Positions 8,073 to 14,264 of a DNA stretch of 26,390 nt are shown here, piece by piece. Location: assembly GCA_903853785.1 (NCBI GenBank), contig CAINUM010000090.1, positions 1 through 26,390 of the forward strand, read 5' to 3'. Position numbers and translations under genes: made by a program. Within the stretch, counting starts at the first letter, position 1, and every line of letters starts with the position of its first letter. Origin of the DNA: Candidatus Magasanikiibacteriota bacterium. Lineage in GTDB: Bacteria > Patescibacteriota > Patescibacteriia > Magasanikbacterales > GWA2-37-8. Below the pieces are notes generated by a model. The model saw nothing but the letters and a program-made list of their open reading frames with translations. It did no database searches and was not told the origin of the DNA.

Positions 8073-8867
8073 TTACTTCCATCTTACAATTAAAATTAAA
8101 AAAGATAACAACAAAAAACCATTGATTGCAAAAAATAATACTTGTTTTGACCAATTGATTCCGGCCGGTAATAAATGAAAACGAGCCAATAGCCATATAT
8201 CATACCAAAACCAAACCAAAATCAATGCACTGGCAAAATATCCAAGTGGCCAACGAAACAATACCCAAGCAATTTCTAAAACAAAAAGTCCAACGCAACC
8301 CGTCCACCACCAAAAACGTAGATTCTTTTCAATATTATATTCCTGCCACCACCAAACCGTAATTGCTGTAGTAATTACAGAGGCTCCGACTAATAAATAC
8401 CAATAGCTAATATTTAAAATTTGCAAAAAGACAGCAGCAAACGTGCCACTCCACAGACCAAACAAACCAAAGGCACTCATCCAATAACGCCAACGGCGAT
8501 ATGGTTTTACTACAAACGAATGCAATCCTTCACTTTTTGCAGGCAACAACCAAAAACTAACCAAAGGGAAAAAAATATAAATGAAACTAATTAGATACCA
8601 TGATGGTGACCACTCAACAAACAACAACAACAAAACAGATCCGACGTGAAAAAAGGCCAATGTCAAAAGATGCCAAAAACGTTTAACATTTTGCGGATAA
8701 TACACAAGACGAATCAGCACCATCCATAAAAGTAAGCGTATTGCTACGACAATCAATAATACCCACCATAAAGATATCCGCTTCAAAACAAGCAAAAACA
8801 ATACGCCAATCATCGCATCCAAAAAGCCAGCAAATTTAGGGTGTAAAGACAGTGATTTTAAAGACAT
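8073..8867 (-). CDS. Polytopic membrane protein, about 8 TM segments, 264 aa
   Basis: Nearly the whole protein is hydrophobic and rich in Trp, Phe and Leu, with about eight predicted membrane spans and no soluble domain. I do not recognise a family. The frame is open upstream to a TTG at 8930, but ATG at 8867 (MSLKSLSLH) is preferred because a promoter (-10 at 8879-8884) lies just before it, which would put the TTG upstream of transcription. It is the first gene of the envelope operon and is divergent from smpB. A role with the HtrA-like and Wzz-like proteins at the membrane is inferred from position only. Confidence 0.7.
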   Translation of the reverse strand: MSLKSLSLHPKFAGFLDAMIGVLFLLVLKRISLWWVLLIVVAIRLLLWMVLIRLVYYPQNVKRFWHLLTLAFFHVGSVLLLLFVEWSPSWYLISFIYIFFPLVSFWLLPAKSEGLHSFVVKPYRRWRYWMSAFGLFGLWSGTFAAVFLQILNISYWYLLVGASVITTAITVWWWQEYNIEKNLRFWWWTGCVGLFVLEIAWVLFRWPLGYFASALILVWFWYDIWLLARFHLLPAGINWSKQVLFFAINGFLLLSFLILIVRWK

Positions 8868-8878
8868 AATATAAATGA

Positions 8879-8907
8879 ATACTAGCACAAAAACGAAGAA
8901 AATACAA
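8879..8907 (-). promoter_or_regulatory. Promoter of the envelope operon
   Basis: The -35 TTGTAT (8902-8907) and -10 TAGTAT (8879-8884) are separated by 17 nt. The predicted start lies within a few bases of ATG 8867, giving a very short or absent leader. Confidence 0.5.
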
Positions 8908-8932
8908 GTTAACAACGAACCAACCCACAAAC

Positions 8933-8961
8933 TTGAAATTTTCGCTAAATCATGTTACCAT
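8933..8961 (+). promoter_or_regulatory. smpB promoter
   Basis: The -35 TTGAAA (8933-8938), a 17-nt spacer and -10 TACCAT (8956-8961) predict a start at about 8968, at the smpB ATG. The message is therefore probably leaderless. Confidence 0.55.
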
Positions 8962-8968
8962 TTCCCAT

Positions 8969-9415
8969 ATGACTTTAGCTGATAACCGTAAAGCACTGTT
9001 TGATTATGAGGTCCTGGAAAAATTTCAGGCTGGTTTGGTATTGTCCGGACAAGAGACAAAATCAGTTAAAAATGGACATTTATCACTAAAGGGGGCCTAT
9101 GTTACTTTTCATAATGGTGATGCTTACTTGACCAATGCTCACATTACCAAATATAAACAAGCGGGCAATCTGACAGACTACGACCCCACTCACAGTCGTC
9201 GCTTATTACTTCGAAAAAAAGAAATCCGTTATTTACAAGGGAAATTGGAGGAAAAAGGCTTGACAATCGTGCCTCTGTCAGTGTATACTAAAAATCGTTT
9301 TGTAAAGATAGAAATCGCATTAGCAAAAGGCAAAAAACAATACGACAAACGTGATGCCTTGAAAAAACGCGATACGCAGCGAGAGTTGCGTCAAGTTTTA
9401 AAATTTACAAATTAA
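8969..9415 (+). CDS. smpB: SmpB, tmRNA-binding protein
   Basis: SmpB binds tmRNA and delivers it to ribosomes stalled on broken messages (trans-translation). The 148-aa product has the family layout: LADNRKALFDYEVLEKFQAG at the N-terminus, GQETKSVKNGHLSLKGAYV, NAHITKY, a RRLLLRKKEI basic helix, and the Lys/Arg-rich C-terminal tail (KGKKQYDKRDALKKRD) that enters the mRNA channel. The frame extends up to a TTG at 8933, but ATG 8969 matches the conserved start and follows the promoter. Its tmRNA partner begins 2 nt after the stop codon, so both are probably made from one precursor RNA. Confidence 0.97.
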   Translation: MTLADNRKALFDYEVLEKFQAGLVLSGQETKSVKNGHLSLKGAYVTFHNGDAYLTNAHITKYKQAGNLTDYDPTHSRRLLLRKKEIRYLQGKLEEKGLTIVPLSVYTKNRFVKIEIALAKGKKQYDKRDALKKRDTQRELRQVLKFTN

Positions 9416-9417
9416 AC

Positions 9418-9817
9418 GGGGGTGCCGTGCTTTTGACAGAAGTTGCTGCATACACTCGCATGCTGAGGATGTTTTAGCCCTCATAAATCCCTAAAACAAC
9501 TTATAAGTGCAAACTTATTTTCAAAAGCTAAAGTTGCTTTGATCAACGCCTTCGGCGGAGATTGCTGCAATTTTGCTCCGGTAGCAGCTTAATAGTTGCT
9601 TCCCATCGCCTGCGTGAGATTTCGTAGCGCAACACGGTGTCACTCACGAGATGTAAGTTAAAAATATTGTCAGATGTTTTTATCCGAAAGAAATTCTGGC
9701 TCGCTCATAGAGAGTTTCGTTCACCTATTATCTCTATAGTTAAATACTAAGTGAACTAAGCATGTAGAAGGTATATTCAAAATTATCTGGACGCGAGTTC
9801 AACTCTCGCCACCTCCA
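9418..9817 (+). ncRNA. ssrA: tmRNA (transfer-messenger RNA)
   Basis: The ends form a tRNA-like acceptor stem: GGGGGTG (9418-9424) pairs with CACCTCC (9810-9816) including one G-U, with discriminator A at 9817; the T arm is GCGAG/CTCGC around TTCAACT (9793-9809). A complete CCA is not encoded (ACAG follows), so it would be added later. The tag reading frame starts at resume codon GCA 9509 and ends at TAA 9590-9592 followed by TAG. It encodes 27 residues, beginning ANLFSKAKVA and ending NFAPVAA. The Ala-Ala end marks rescued proteins for proteolysis. The tag is longer than the 10-15 residues common in model bacteria and holds two adjacent cysteines. Processing must free it from smpB (2 nt upstream) and infC (35 nt downstream). 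Confidence 0.95.
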
Positions 9818-9852
9818 CAGTGTTCGCTTTAAGCGGACAAAATTATTAGCTT

Positions 9853-10398
9853 ATGCGTATATCGCACAAACGAAAAAAAGAAGAGCCAAAGAAAAATTTT
9901 CCATACAACGAAAATATTTCTGTTCCAGAAGTTTTTACTCTTGGAGCTAGCGGAGAGAGACTCGGCGTGATGAACACTGCTGACGCAATCCGTATGGCCA
10001 AAGAACAGGAATTGGACTTGGTAGTGATCAACCCTAAGGCTGAACCACCAATCGCCAAAATCATGGACTTTGGACAGTTCCGTTATCAACAAGAAAAAGA
10101 ACAACGCATTCGCAAGGCTCACCAACATGTTATTGACACCAAAGTAGTACGCATGTCACTACGTATCGGAAAACATGATTTGGATATTCGCAAAGTGCAA
10201 ACACTAAAATTTTTAAACGAGGGTGATAAGGTCAAGATTGAAATCGTGCTTCGCGGACGAGAAAATCAACAAGCCGGATTAGCCTTTGAAAGTTTAAAAA
10301 AGTTCCTTGCTGAGGTCAACGCTGAAGTGAACACTAGGTTCGAACAAGCGACCGAAAGACAAGGCAACAAAATTACAGCTATTATTGTAAAAAATTAA
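9853..10398 (+). CDS. infC: Translation initiation factor IF-3
   Basis: IF3 binds the 30S subunit, keeps subunits apart and checks start-codon pairing. The 181-aa protein has both lobes: an N-terminal domain with LGVMNTADAIRMAKEQELDL and PPIAKIMDFGQF, and a C-terminal domain starting near KVVRMSLRIGKHDLDIR with the conserved DKVKIEIVLRGRE strand. The start is ATG, whereas many bacteria use a rare codon (AUU/AUA) for IF3 self-control. No SD precedes it. It opens the conserved infC-rpmI-rplT order, and is unusually close to tmRNA. Confidence 0.97.
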   Translation: MRISHKRKKEEPKKNFPYNENISVPEVFTLGASGERLGVMNTADAIRMAKEQELDLVVINPKAEPPIAKIMDFGQFRYQQEKEQRIRKAHQHVIDTKVVRMSLRIGKHDLDIRKVQTLKFLNEGDKVKIEIVLRGRENQQAGLAFESLKKFLAEVNAEVNTRFEQATERQGNKITAIIVKN

Positions 10399-10408
10399 TT
10401 CATATTCT

Positions 10409-10603
10409 ATGCCAAAGTTAAAGACACACAAAGGTACATCGAAGAGATTCCGTGTAACTAAAAATGGAAAAGTTATCAAACGCACAGCTGGACAAAATCA
10501 TTTTAATTCCCGTGAAAACGGCAAAGTAGGACGTAACAAGAAATCCGATACAGTACTTAGTCCAACTGTAAATCGCGTTATTCAAATTACCTTACCTAAC
10601 TAA
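10409..10603 (+). CDS. rpmI: Ribosomal protein L35
   Basis: A 64-aa basic protein of the large subunit. The N-terminus (MPKLKTHKGTSKRFRVTKNGK) and the RTAGQNHFNS block are typical of bacterial L35, and the length is normal. It sits 10 nt after infC and 11 nt before rplT, the standard order and presumably one message. No SD is visible upstream. Confidence 0.97.
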   Translation: MPKLKTHKGTSKRFRVTKNGKVIKRTAGQNHFNSRENGKVGRNKKSDTVLSPTVNRVIQITLPN

Positions 10604-10614
10604 TTTTTTAAACT

Positions 10615-10962
10615 ATGACCAGAATTAAAGGCGGTCTATTGCACCGCAAACGCAGAACCGGCATATTGAAACATACAAAAGGTTTTAAATGGGGACGTAA
10701 ATCCAAGATCAAGGTAGCTAAGGTTGCCAAGATGAAAGCTGGTCAACACGCTTTCGTGGATCGCCGCAAAAAGAAGCGTACTGCTCGCCAACTATGGTTA
10801 GTTCGTTTAAATGCAGCAGTTCGTAAATATGATTTGTCCTATAGTAAATTTGTTGGTCTATTAAAAAAAGCCAACGTTGAATTGGATCGCAAAGTATTGT
10901 CAGAACTTGCATTAAAATATCCAGCTGTATTTGCTAAATTAGTTGAAACAGTAAAAAAATAA
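10615..10962 (+). CDS. rplT: Ribosomal protein L20
   Basis: L20 binds 23S rRNA early in large-subunit assembly and, in several bacteria, represses its own operon. The 115-aa product has the family pattern: a basic N-terminal extension (RIKGGLLHRKRRTGILKHTKGF), then RRKKKRTARQLWLVRLNAAVRKYDLSYSKF and the C-terminal helical domain. Last gene of the infC operon. No strong T-rich terminator follows directly; a perfect 9-mer TTATCCACA lies 10 nt after the stop, followed by the small-RNA promoter. Confidence 0.97.
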   Translation: MTRIKGGLLHRKRRTGILKHTKGFKWGRKSKIKVAKVAKMKAGQHAFVDRRKKKRTARQLWLVRLNAAVRKYDLSYSKFVGLLKKANVELDRKVLSELALKYPAVFAKLVETVKK

Positions 10963-10990
10963 TTGGATAATTTATCCACAATTACAAAGT

Positions 10991-11019
10991 TTGACACAGA
11001 CAGTACCGATTGATATAAT
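10991..11019 (+). promoter_or_regulatory. Perfect consensus promoter of the small RNA
   Basis: TTGACA (10991-10996), a 17-nt spacer and TATAAT (11014-11019) match the sigma-70 consensus at every position. The start is predicted near 11026. It is the closest match to consensus I found in the window. Confidence 0.85.
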
Positions 11020-11025
11020 TATATT

Positions 11026-11113
11026 ATAAAAAGGTCCTGAGAGTGTTCGGTTAAGTGTAAGTACCCCCTCCTTTACTTATTGCTTAGCCCGAACACTCCT
11101 AGGACCTTTTTTG
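11026..11113 (+). ncRNA. Candidate small RNA with an anti-SD-like loop
   Basis: About 88 nt that fold into one long rod: 11028-11038 with 11101-11111 (11 bp, ending in the T run of an intrinsic terminator), 11042-11050 with 11089-11097 (9 bp, AGTGTTCGG/CCGAACACT), 11052-11055 with 11083-11086, and 11058-11063 with 11074-11079. The apical loop (11064-11073) reads CCCCCTCCTT. The CCTCCTT part equals the anti-SD core at the 3' end of bacterial 16S rRNA, so the loop could pair with SD sequences. Promoter, compact fold and terminator together support an independent RNA gene. I see no coding potential and no known family. C-rich loops of this kind are used by some Firmicute small RNAs to block translation. 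Confidence 0.7.
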
Positions 11114-11195
11114 TTATCTGAAATATTTTTTGCTTTATACTTGTATTATAGGCAGAAGCTCGATCACTCGAACTTTTCTAAAGTAAATATATTAT

Positions 11196-11516
11196 ATGGA
11201 AAACAAATTTTGTCAGTGGTGTAGTAGCCCAAAAAATTGGTTACGTTGGATAATCGGTGCTGTAATAATTATGATGGTATTCTGTGTCGGATTGGCCACT
11301 GGACGATTCTCAAGTTTCAGTCGCTATGGCGGACAATGTGGTATTGAACGTGGTGGTTTCCAACAGGGTGGATACGGCAGACCAATGATGCGCGGCGGTC
11401 GCAATGGTCGATATTTTGCCCCTAACAATACCAACGGCGCGACTCAAACCGGACAACCCGCCCCTACAACCGATCAGACCGCTCCGACAGCAACCACAAC
11501 CGCTCCAGTCAAATAA
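11196..11516 (+). CDS. Small single-TM protein with Gly/Arg-rich and Thr/Pro-rich tail, 106 aa
   Basis: A short N-terminus with a CQWC pair (residues 6-9) precedes one membrane span (about 17-38, starting LRWIIGAVIIMMVF). The rest is low-complexity: Gly/Arg/Phe-rich (about 40-75) and then Thr/Ala/Pro-rich to the end. Such tails are typical of extracytoplasmic linkers in small CPR proteins. No enzyme motif is present and the family is not recognised. It has its own terminator at 11533 and stands alone between the small RNA and tRNA-Asp. Confidence 0.7.
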   Translation: MENKFCQWCSSPKNWLRWIIGAVIIMMVFCVGLATGRFSSFSRYGGQCGIERGGFQQGGYGRPMMRGGRNGRYFAPNNTNGATQTGQPAPTTDQTAPTATTTAPVK

Positions 11517-11532
11517 CAAACAGTTTAAACAT

Positions 11533-11561
11533 AAAACTCGTCCAAGCATGGCGAGTTTTTT
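11533..11561 (+). terminator. Intrinsic terminator
   Basis: AAAACTCG (11533-11540) pairs with CGAGTTTT (11552-11559), and the T run continues to 11561. It ends the 106-aa protein message. Confidence 0.85.
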
Positions 11562-11573
11562 GTTTAATAGCTA

Positions 11574-11602
11574 TTGACTAAATCGATCTTTTTAATTATA
11601 AT
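11574..11602 (+). promoter_or_regulatory. tRNA-Asp promoter
   Basis: TTGACT (11574-11579), a 17-nt spacer and TATAAT (11597-11602) place the start about 10 nt before the tRNA. Confidence 0.8.
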
Positions 11603-11618
11603 GAAACAAGTAAAATTT

Positions 11619-11695
11619 GGGTCGGTAGTTCAACTGGTTAGAGCACTGCCCTGTCACGGCAGAAGTTGCGAGTTCGAGTCTCGTCCGACCCGCCA
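11619..11695 (+). tRNA. tRNA-Asp (anticodon GTC)
   Basis: A complete cloverleaf: acceptor GGGTCGG/CCGACCC, anticodon stem CTGCC/GGCAG around loop CTGTCAC (anticodon GTC), T arm GCGAG/CTCGT with TTCGAGT, discriminator G, and an encoded CCA (11693-11695). It has its own promoter and terminator, so it is a single-gene transcription unit. Confidence 0.97.
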
Positions 11696-11712
11696 GGGAG
11701 TTTCGCATAAAG

Positions 11713-11740
11713 AGCACCACTCGCAAGAGAGTGCTTTTTT
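11713..11740 (+). terminator. Terminator of tRNA-Asp
   Basis: AGCAC (11713-11717) pairs with GTGCT (11731-11735), with an inner CTC/GAG pairing, followed by six T. Confidence 0.75.
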
Positions 11741-11751
11741 GTTTTGTTAAT

Positions 11752-11780
11752 TTGACAAAATCAGTTTTAGCGTATATACT
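11752..11780 (+). promoter_or_regulatory. Promoter upstream of the mini-ORF and helicase
   Basis: TTGACA (11752-11757), a 17-nt spacer and TATACT (11775-11780) predict a start near 11787, 5 nt before the mini-ORF ATG. Confidence 0.75.
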
Positions 11781-11791
11781 TAATTATAAGT

Positions 11792-11863
11792 ATGACATAT
11801 TATCAACTACAACATACTAGGCTAATAAATTACAACTACCCAAATAAGATAAAACCTCGATAA
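11792..11863 (+). CDS. Possible 23-aa leader peptide ending inside a terminator
   Basis: A mini-ORF (begins MTYYQLQHT, ends NKIKPR) starts about 5 nt after the predicted transcript start. It stops at TAA 11861-11863, exactly at the loop of the terminator hairpin at 11852-11874. It is rich in Tyr, Asn, Gln and Lys. A ribosome finishing this peptide would cover the hairpin and could let transcription continue into the helicase gene. The position is suggestive; translation itself is inferred. Confidence 0.4.
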   Translation: MTYYQLQHTRLINYNYPNKIKPR

Positions 11864-11880
11864 AATCGAGGTTTTTTAAT
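11852..11880 (+). terminator. Terminator between promoter and helicase gene (attenuator candidate)
   Basis: AAACCTCGAT (11852-11861), loop AAA, ATCGAGGTTT (11865-11874) and a T run. It lies about 65 nt after the predicted transcript start and just before the helicase ATG at 11890. No other promoter is apparent in the 9 nt between them. Confidence 0.8.
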
Positions 11881-11889
11881 TTAAAAAAT

Positions 11890-13716
11890 ATGAATGAAGA
11901 ACATAAAAAGAAATTACTTACTAAAACACGCGACCACATTGTGTATATTCGTGAAAAAATTTTTGACAACATTGAACATCGTGAGGGTAAAGGAAAAGTG
12001 ATGAAAAAAGATGCAATCAACATGTTACCAGGCGATGCTATTACCCAACATATATTGGCCGGACATAACCATGAGCAAGTGGAAAACCTAAAACAACTAT
12101 ATCCCTCACCTTATTTTACCCGCTGTGAATTTGAAATCGATGGCGAAAAAAAGATGATGTATTTTGCTAAATTTTCATTTAGTGGTGAAAAAATATATTC
12201 GTGGATTACACCCGCAGCCACTCTTCGTTTTGAAGATATCGGTCCCGCTTCCTACAAAAGACCAGATGGGAAGATACAAACTGGAACGCTTTTAAGCAAA
12301 AATCAATACATGATTATTGATGGGAAATTAATTTTCTTTTCCACCGAAGGTTTAGGCCGTCCGCGTGAATTAATTTATCAAGAATACTTTACTCGTCAAA
12401 AACCTGGTTTCGTACTACCTGAAGTTGTCGAACAGATGGAGAAAGCCCAAGACCAAGTCGTACGTGCTTCATATCGCGGACCATTTCTTATTTCTGGCCC
12501 GGCTGGTTCTGGAAAAACTACAATGGCCTTACACCGTGTTGCCTATCTTATGCAATCACCAGAAACAGCCGACCTATTCCCTACTGATTCTATTTTAGTA
12601 TTGGTCCAAGATTCTGGCACTAAAGAATATTTTTCACATCTACTACCTGAACTTGGTATTCGCGGTGTTGAGATAATTACTTTTTCTCAATGGGCATTGA
12701 GAATTTTATCTATAGAAAATATCTGTCACATCACAGTTCAATATGGCCAAAACGAAAGAGAAAGAACTTTGTATGAATATAGTAAATTGACTGCTTTAAA
12801 GGATCTTTCAAATGATTTGGTTTATAACAAAAACATTTGGGGATTACTACAAAAAATATATTTTAAAAATTTTGATAAAACACAACAAGATCTATTTATC
12901 AAACAAAAAAAAGAATTAGCTTTAGATCGTTTTGATTTAACAATTTTACTTAAAATATACCTTAAAACTTTTGGTAAATTTACTGTGTACAAAGATTGCT
13001 ACGAAGAGTCCGCCAAAGGTACTTACCGTAAAAGAAATAAGGCTTTTCAAGTTCAATATAATTTGACAATTATTGATGAATTTCAAAATTATTTGCCAGA
13101 ACAGTTGGCACTGTTGAAATCTTGTTTAAACCACAGATTGGAATCAGTTGTGTATGTTGGCGACCTGGCACAACAAACTCAACTGGGCACAATCAAAGAC
13201 TGGAAAAGCATAGGAGAAAAAATTGAAAGTGAGAGATTGGTAACACTACAAAAAGTTTATCGAAATACAAAACAAATTTTAAACTATATTCACGATCTAG
13301 GATATAATGTTGAAATACCTATAGAAATTAAAAATGGCAAACCAGTTAAAGAATATATATTATTAACACAACTAGATGAAATATCTCAGTTAAAACAAAT
13401 AATATTAAATGCTGGGAATGGTACTGTCGGAATACTCGCAAAAGACAAAGAATACCTTGGTGGGTTTAAAAATGAATTCAACAAAAATTCAAACATTCAC
13501 TGCCTCAGTATGCACGAAGCACAAGGTGTGGAATTTGACATTGTTTGTCTGGTGGGCATTTCTAAGGAATCGTTTAATCAAGAATATTTACCTCAAAATA
13601 TATTGGGGGAAATAAACAAAGTACAGCGTGATTTGCTATATGTAGCGCTTACTCGCGCCATGTCCGAATTACATATCATGGGAAATGTTAATTTAAAAAC
13701 GGTTTTAATAAATTAA
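11890..13716 (+). CDS. HelD/UvrD-type superfamily 1 helicase, 608 aa
   Basis: All SF1 motifs are visible: Walker A GPAGSGKT (203-210) followed by ALHRVAYL, a phrase typical of HelD proteins; motif II DEFQ (396-399); motif III GDLAQQT (424-430); motif IV YRNTKQI (457-463); motif V HEAQGVEFD (542-550); motif VI YVALTRA (584-590). The 200-residue N-terminal region before the ATPase core, and a short 1A/1B insert, fit HelD-like enzymes, which strip RNA polymerase from DNA; UvrD-like DNA unwinding is the alternative. It ends without an obvious separate terminator. No SD is present. Expression may be controlled by the mini-ORF/terminator upstream. Confidence 0.88.
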   Translation: MNEEHKKKLLTKTRDHIVYIREKIFDNIEHREGKGKVMKKDAINMLPGDAITQHILAGHNHEQVENLKQLYPSPYFTRCEFEIDGEKKMMYFAKFSFSGEKIYSWITPAATLRFEDIGPASYKRPDGKIQTGTLLSKNQYMIIDGKLIFFSTEGLGRPRELIYQEYFTRQKPGFVLPEVVEQMEKAQDQVVRASYRGPFLISGPAGSGKTTMALHRVAYLMQSPETADLFPTDSILVLVQDSGTKEYFSHLLPELGIRGVEIITFSQWALRILSIENICHITVQYGQNERERTLYEYSKLTALKDLSNDLVYNKNIWGLLQKIYFKNFDKTQQDLFIKQKKELALDRFDLTILLKIYLKTFGKFTVYKDCYEESAKGTYRKRNKAFQVQYNLTIIDEFQNYLPEQLALLKSCLNHRLESVVYVGDLAQQTQLGTIKDWKSIGEKIESERLVTLQKVYRNTKQILNYIHDLGYNVEIPIEIKNGKPVKEYILLTQLDEISQLKQIILNAGNGTVGILAKDKEYLGGFKNEFNKNSNIHCLSMHEAQGVEFDIVCLVGISKESFNQEYLPQNILGEINKVQRDLLYVALTRAMSELHIMGNVNLKTVLIN

Positions 13717-13729
13717 TCAACAAAATTCA

Positions 13730-13758
13730 TTGACAAAATTGAGTTTTTGGTGTATATA
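13730..13758 (+). promoter_or_regulatory. Promoter of the GC-rich 102-aa gene, with 5'-end stem-loop
   Basis: TTGACA (13730-13735), a 17-nt spacer and TATATA (13753-13758) predict a start near 13765. The transcript would begin with a perfect 8-bp stem-loop, CTACCCTC/GAGGGTAG (13764-13785), of the kind that protects mRNA 5' ends. Confidence 0.7.
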
Positions 13759-13820
13759 TGAGGCTACCCTCTTGTCTGAGGGTAGTGGCTAGAACAATAA
13801 ACCGTAGGAATTCAACAAAA

Positions 13821-14129
13821 ATGAATCAAAAGATCCTTATCGACTTCAAGAACTGGCGCAACATCAAGTGCGGCAACACGCTGCACGACACGAACGGAAA
13901 GGAATGGACCGTGGTCTACCGCATGCCGAGTGAAGGCATCGTCGACGTCGCGCCTCTGGGTGCCTCGCGCGGGCGCGAAGCGCGTTTGATCATGATCGGC
14001 GACACGATCGTCGTCCAGACGAGTTGGGCAGAAGCCCAAGCGCTCGCCGGCAAGAGCACGCACTACAGCGTCCCAGCCTCGACCTTCGCCACGCCAACAA
14101 CTGACCGCCATTTGGTCGCCTACGCCTGA
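13821..14129 (+). CDS. GC-rich orphan protein, 102 aa
   Basis: A small soluble protein (starts MNQKILIDFKNW, ends DRHLVAYA) with no membrane segment. The middle (GKEWTVVYRMPSEGIVDVAPLG, then RLIMIGDTIVVQTS) alternates hydrophobic residues as in a small beta barrel. I recognise no family. ATG 13821 is chosen over the open frame from 13758 because the latter overlaps the -10 box and stem-loop; TAGGA lies about 10 nt upstream. GC content is roughly 55-65%, with codons such as CGC, GTC and GCC, against about 35% for neighbours. It ends in TGA and is followed by a long compound hairpin. Inference: recently acquired gene driven by a native-style promoter. Confidence 0.75.
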   Translation: MNQKILIDFKNWRNIKCGNTLHDTNGKEWTVVYRMPSEGIVDVAPLGASRGREARLIMIGDTIVVQTSWAEAQALAGKSTHYSVPASTFATPTTDRHLVAYA

Positions 14130-14139
14130 TTCTGGCCAC

Positions 14140-14206
14140 CCTGTCCCCTGACAAAAAGCATTCGGACCTTTCATCGGGTCCACATGCTGATTAGTCAGGG
14201 GGCAGG
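14140..14206 (+). repeat. Compound inverted repeat after the 102-aa gene
   Basis: The outer arms 14140-14152 (CCTGTCCCCTGAC) and 14194-14206 (GTCAGGGGGCAGG) pair over 13 positions including one G-U. They enclose GCAT/ATGC (14158-14161 with 14184-14187) and GGACC/GGTCC (14064 is not involved; arms are 14164-14168 with 14177-14181). The sequence is GC-rich like the gene and precedes a normal terminator. It could stabilise the mRNA 3' end or be a relic of a mobile palindrome. Confidence 0.7.
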
Positions 14207-14226
14207 AACAGAACCAAAATTAAAAA

Positions 14227-14252
14227 AAATCCCGAACTTATCGGGATTTTTT
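14227..14252. terminator. Bidirectional terminator
   Basis: AAATCCCGA and TCGGGATTT form a 9-bp stem with an ACTTA loop, with A-rich and T-rich flanks on both sides. It serves the 102-aa gene (plus) and the PEP synthase gene (minus). Confidence 0.85.
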
Positions 14253-14264
14253 ATTTAAAATTTA

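Noticed and set aside
9821..9838. Terminator after tmRNA
   Set aside because: The GTTCGCT/AGCGGAC stem is followed by AAAATTATT rather than a T run, so termination is unlikely; it may aid processing.
13812..14183. Minus-strand frame opposite the 102-aa gene
   Set aside because: It runs through the compound palindrome and lacks a promoter; the plus gene has promoter, stem-loop and SD-like site.
14140..14206. Integron attC site
   Set aside because: The hairpin size is similar, but the conserved RYYYAAC and GTTRRRY core boxes are absent and no integron integrase is in the window.
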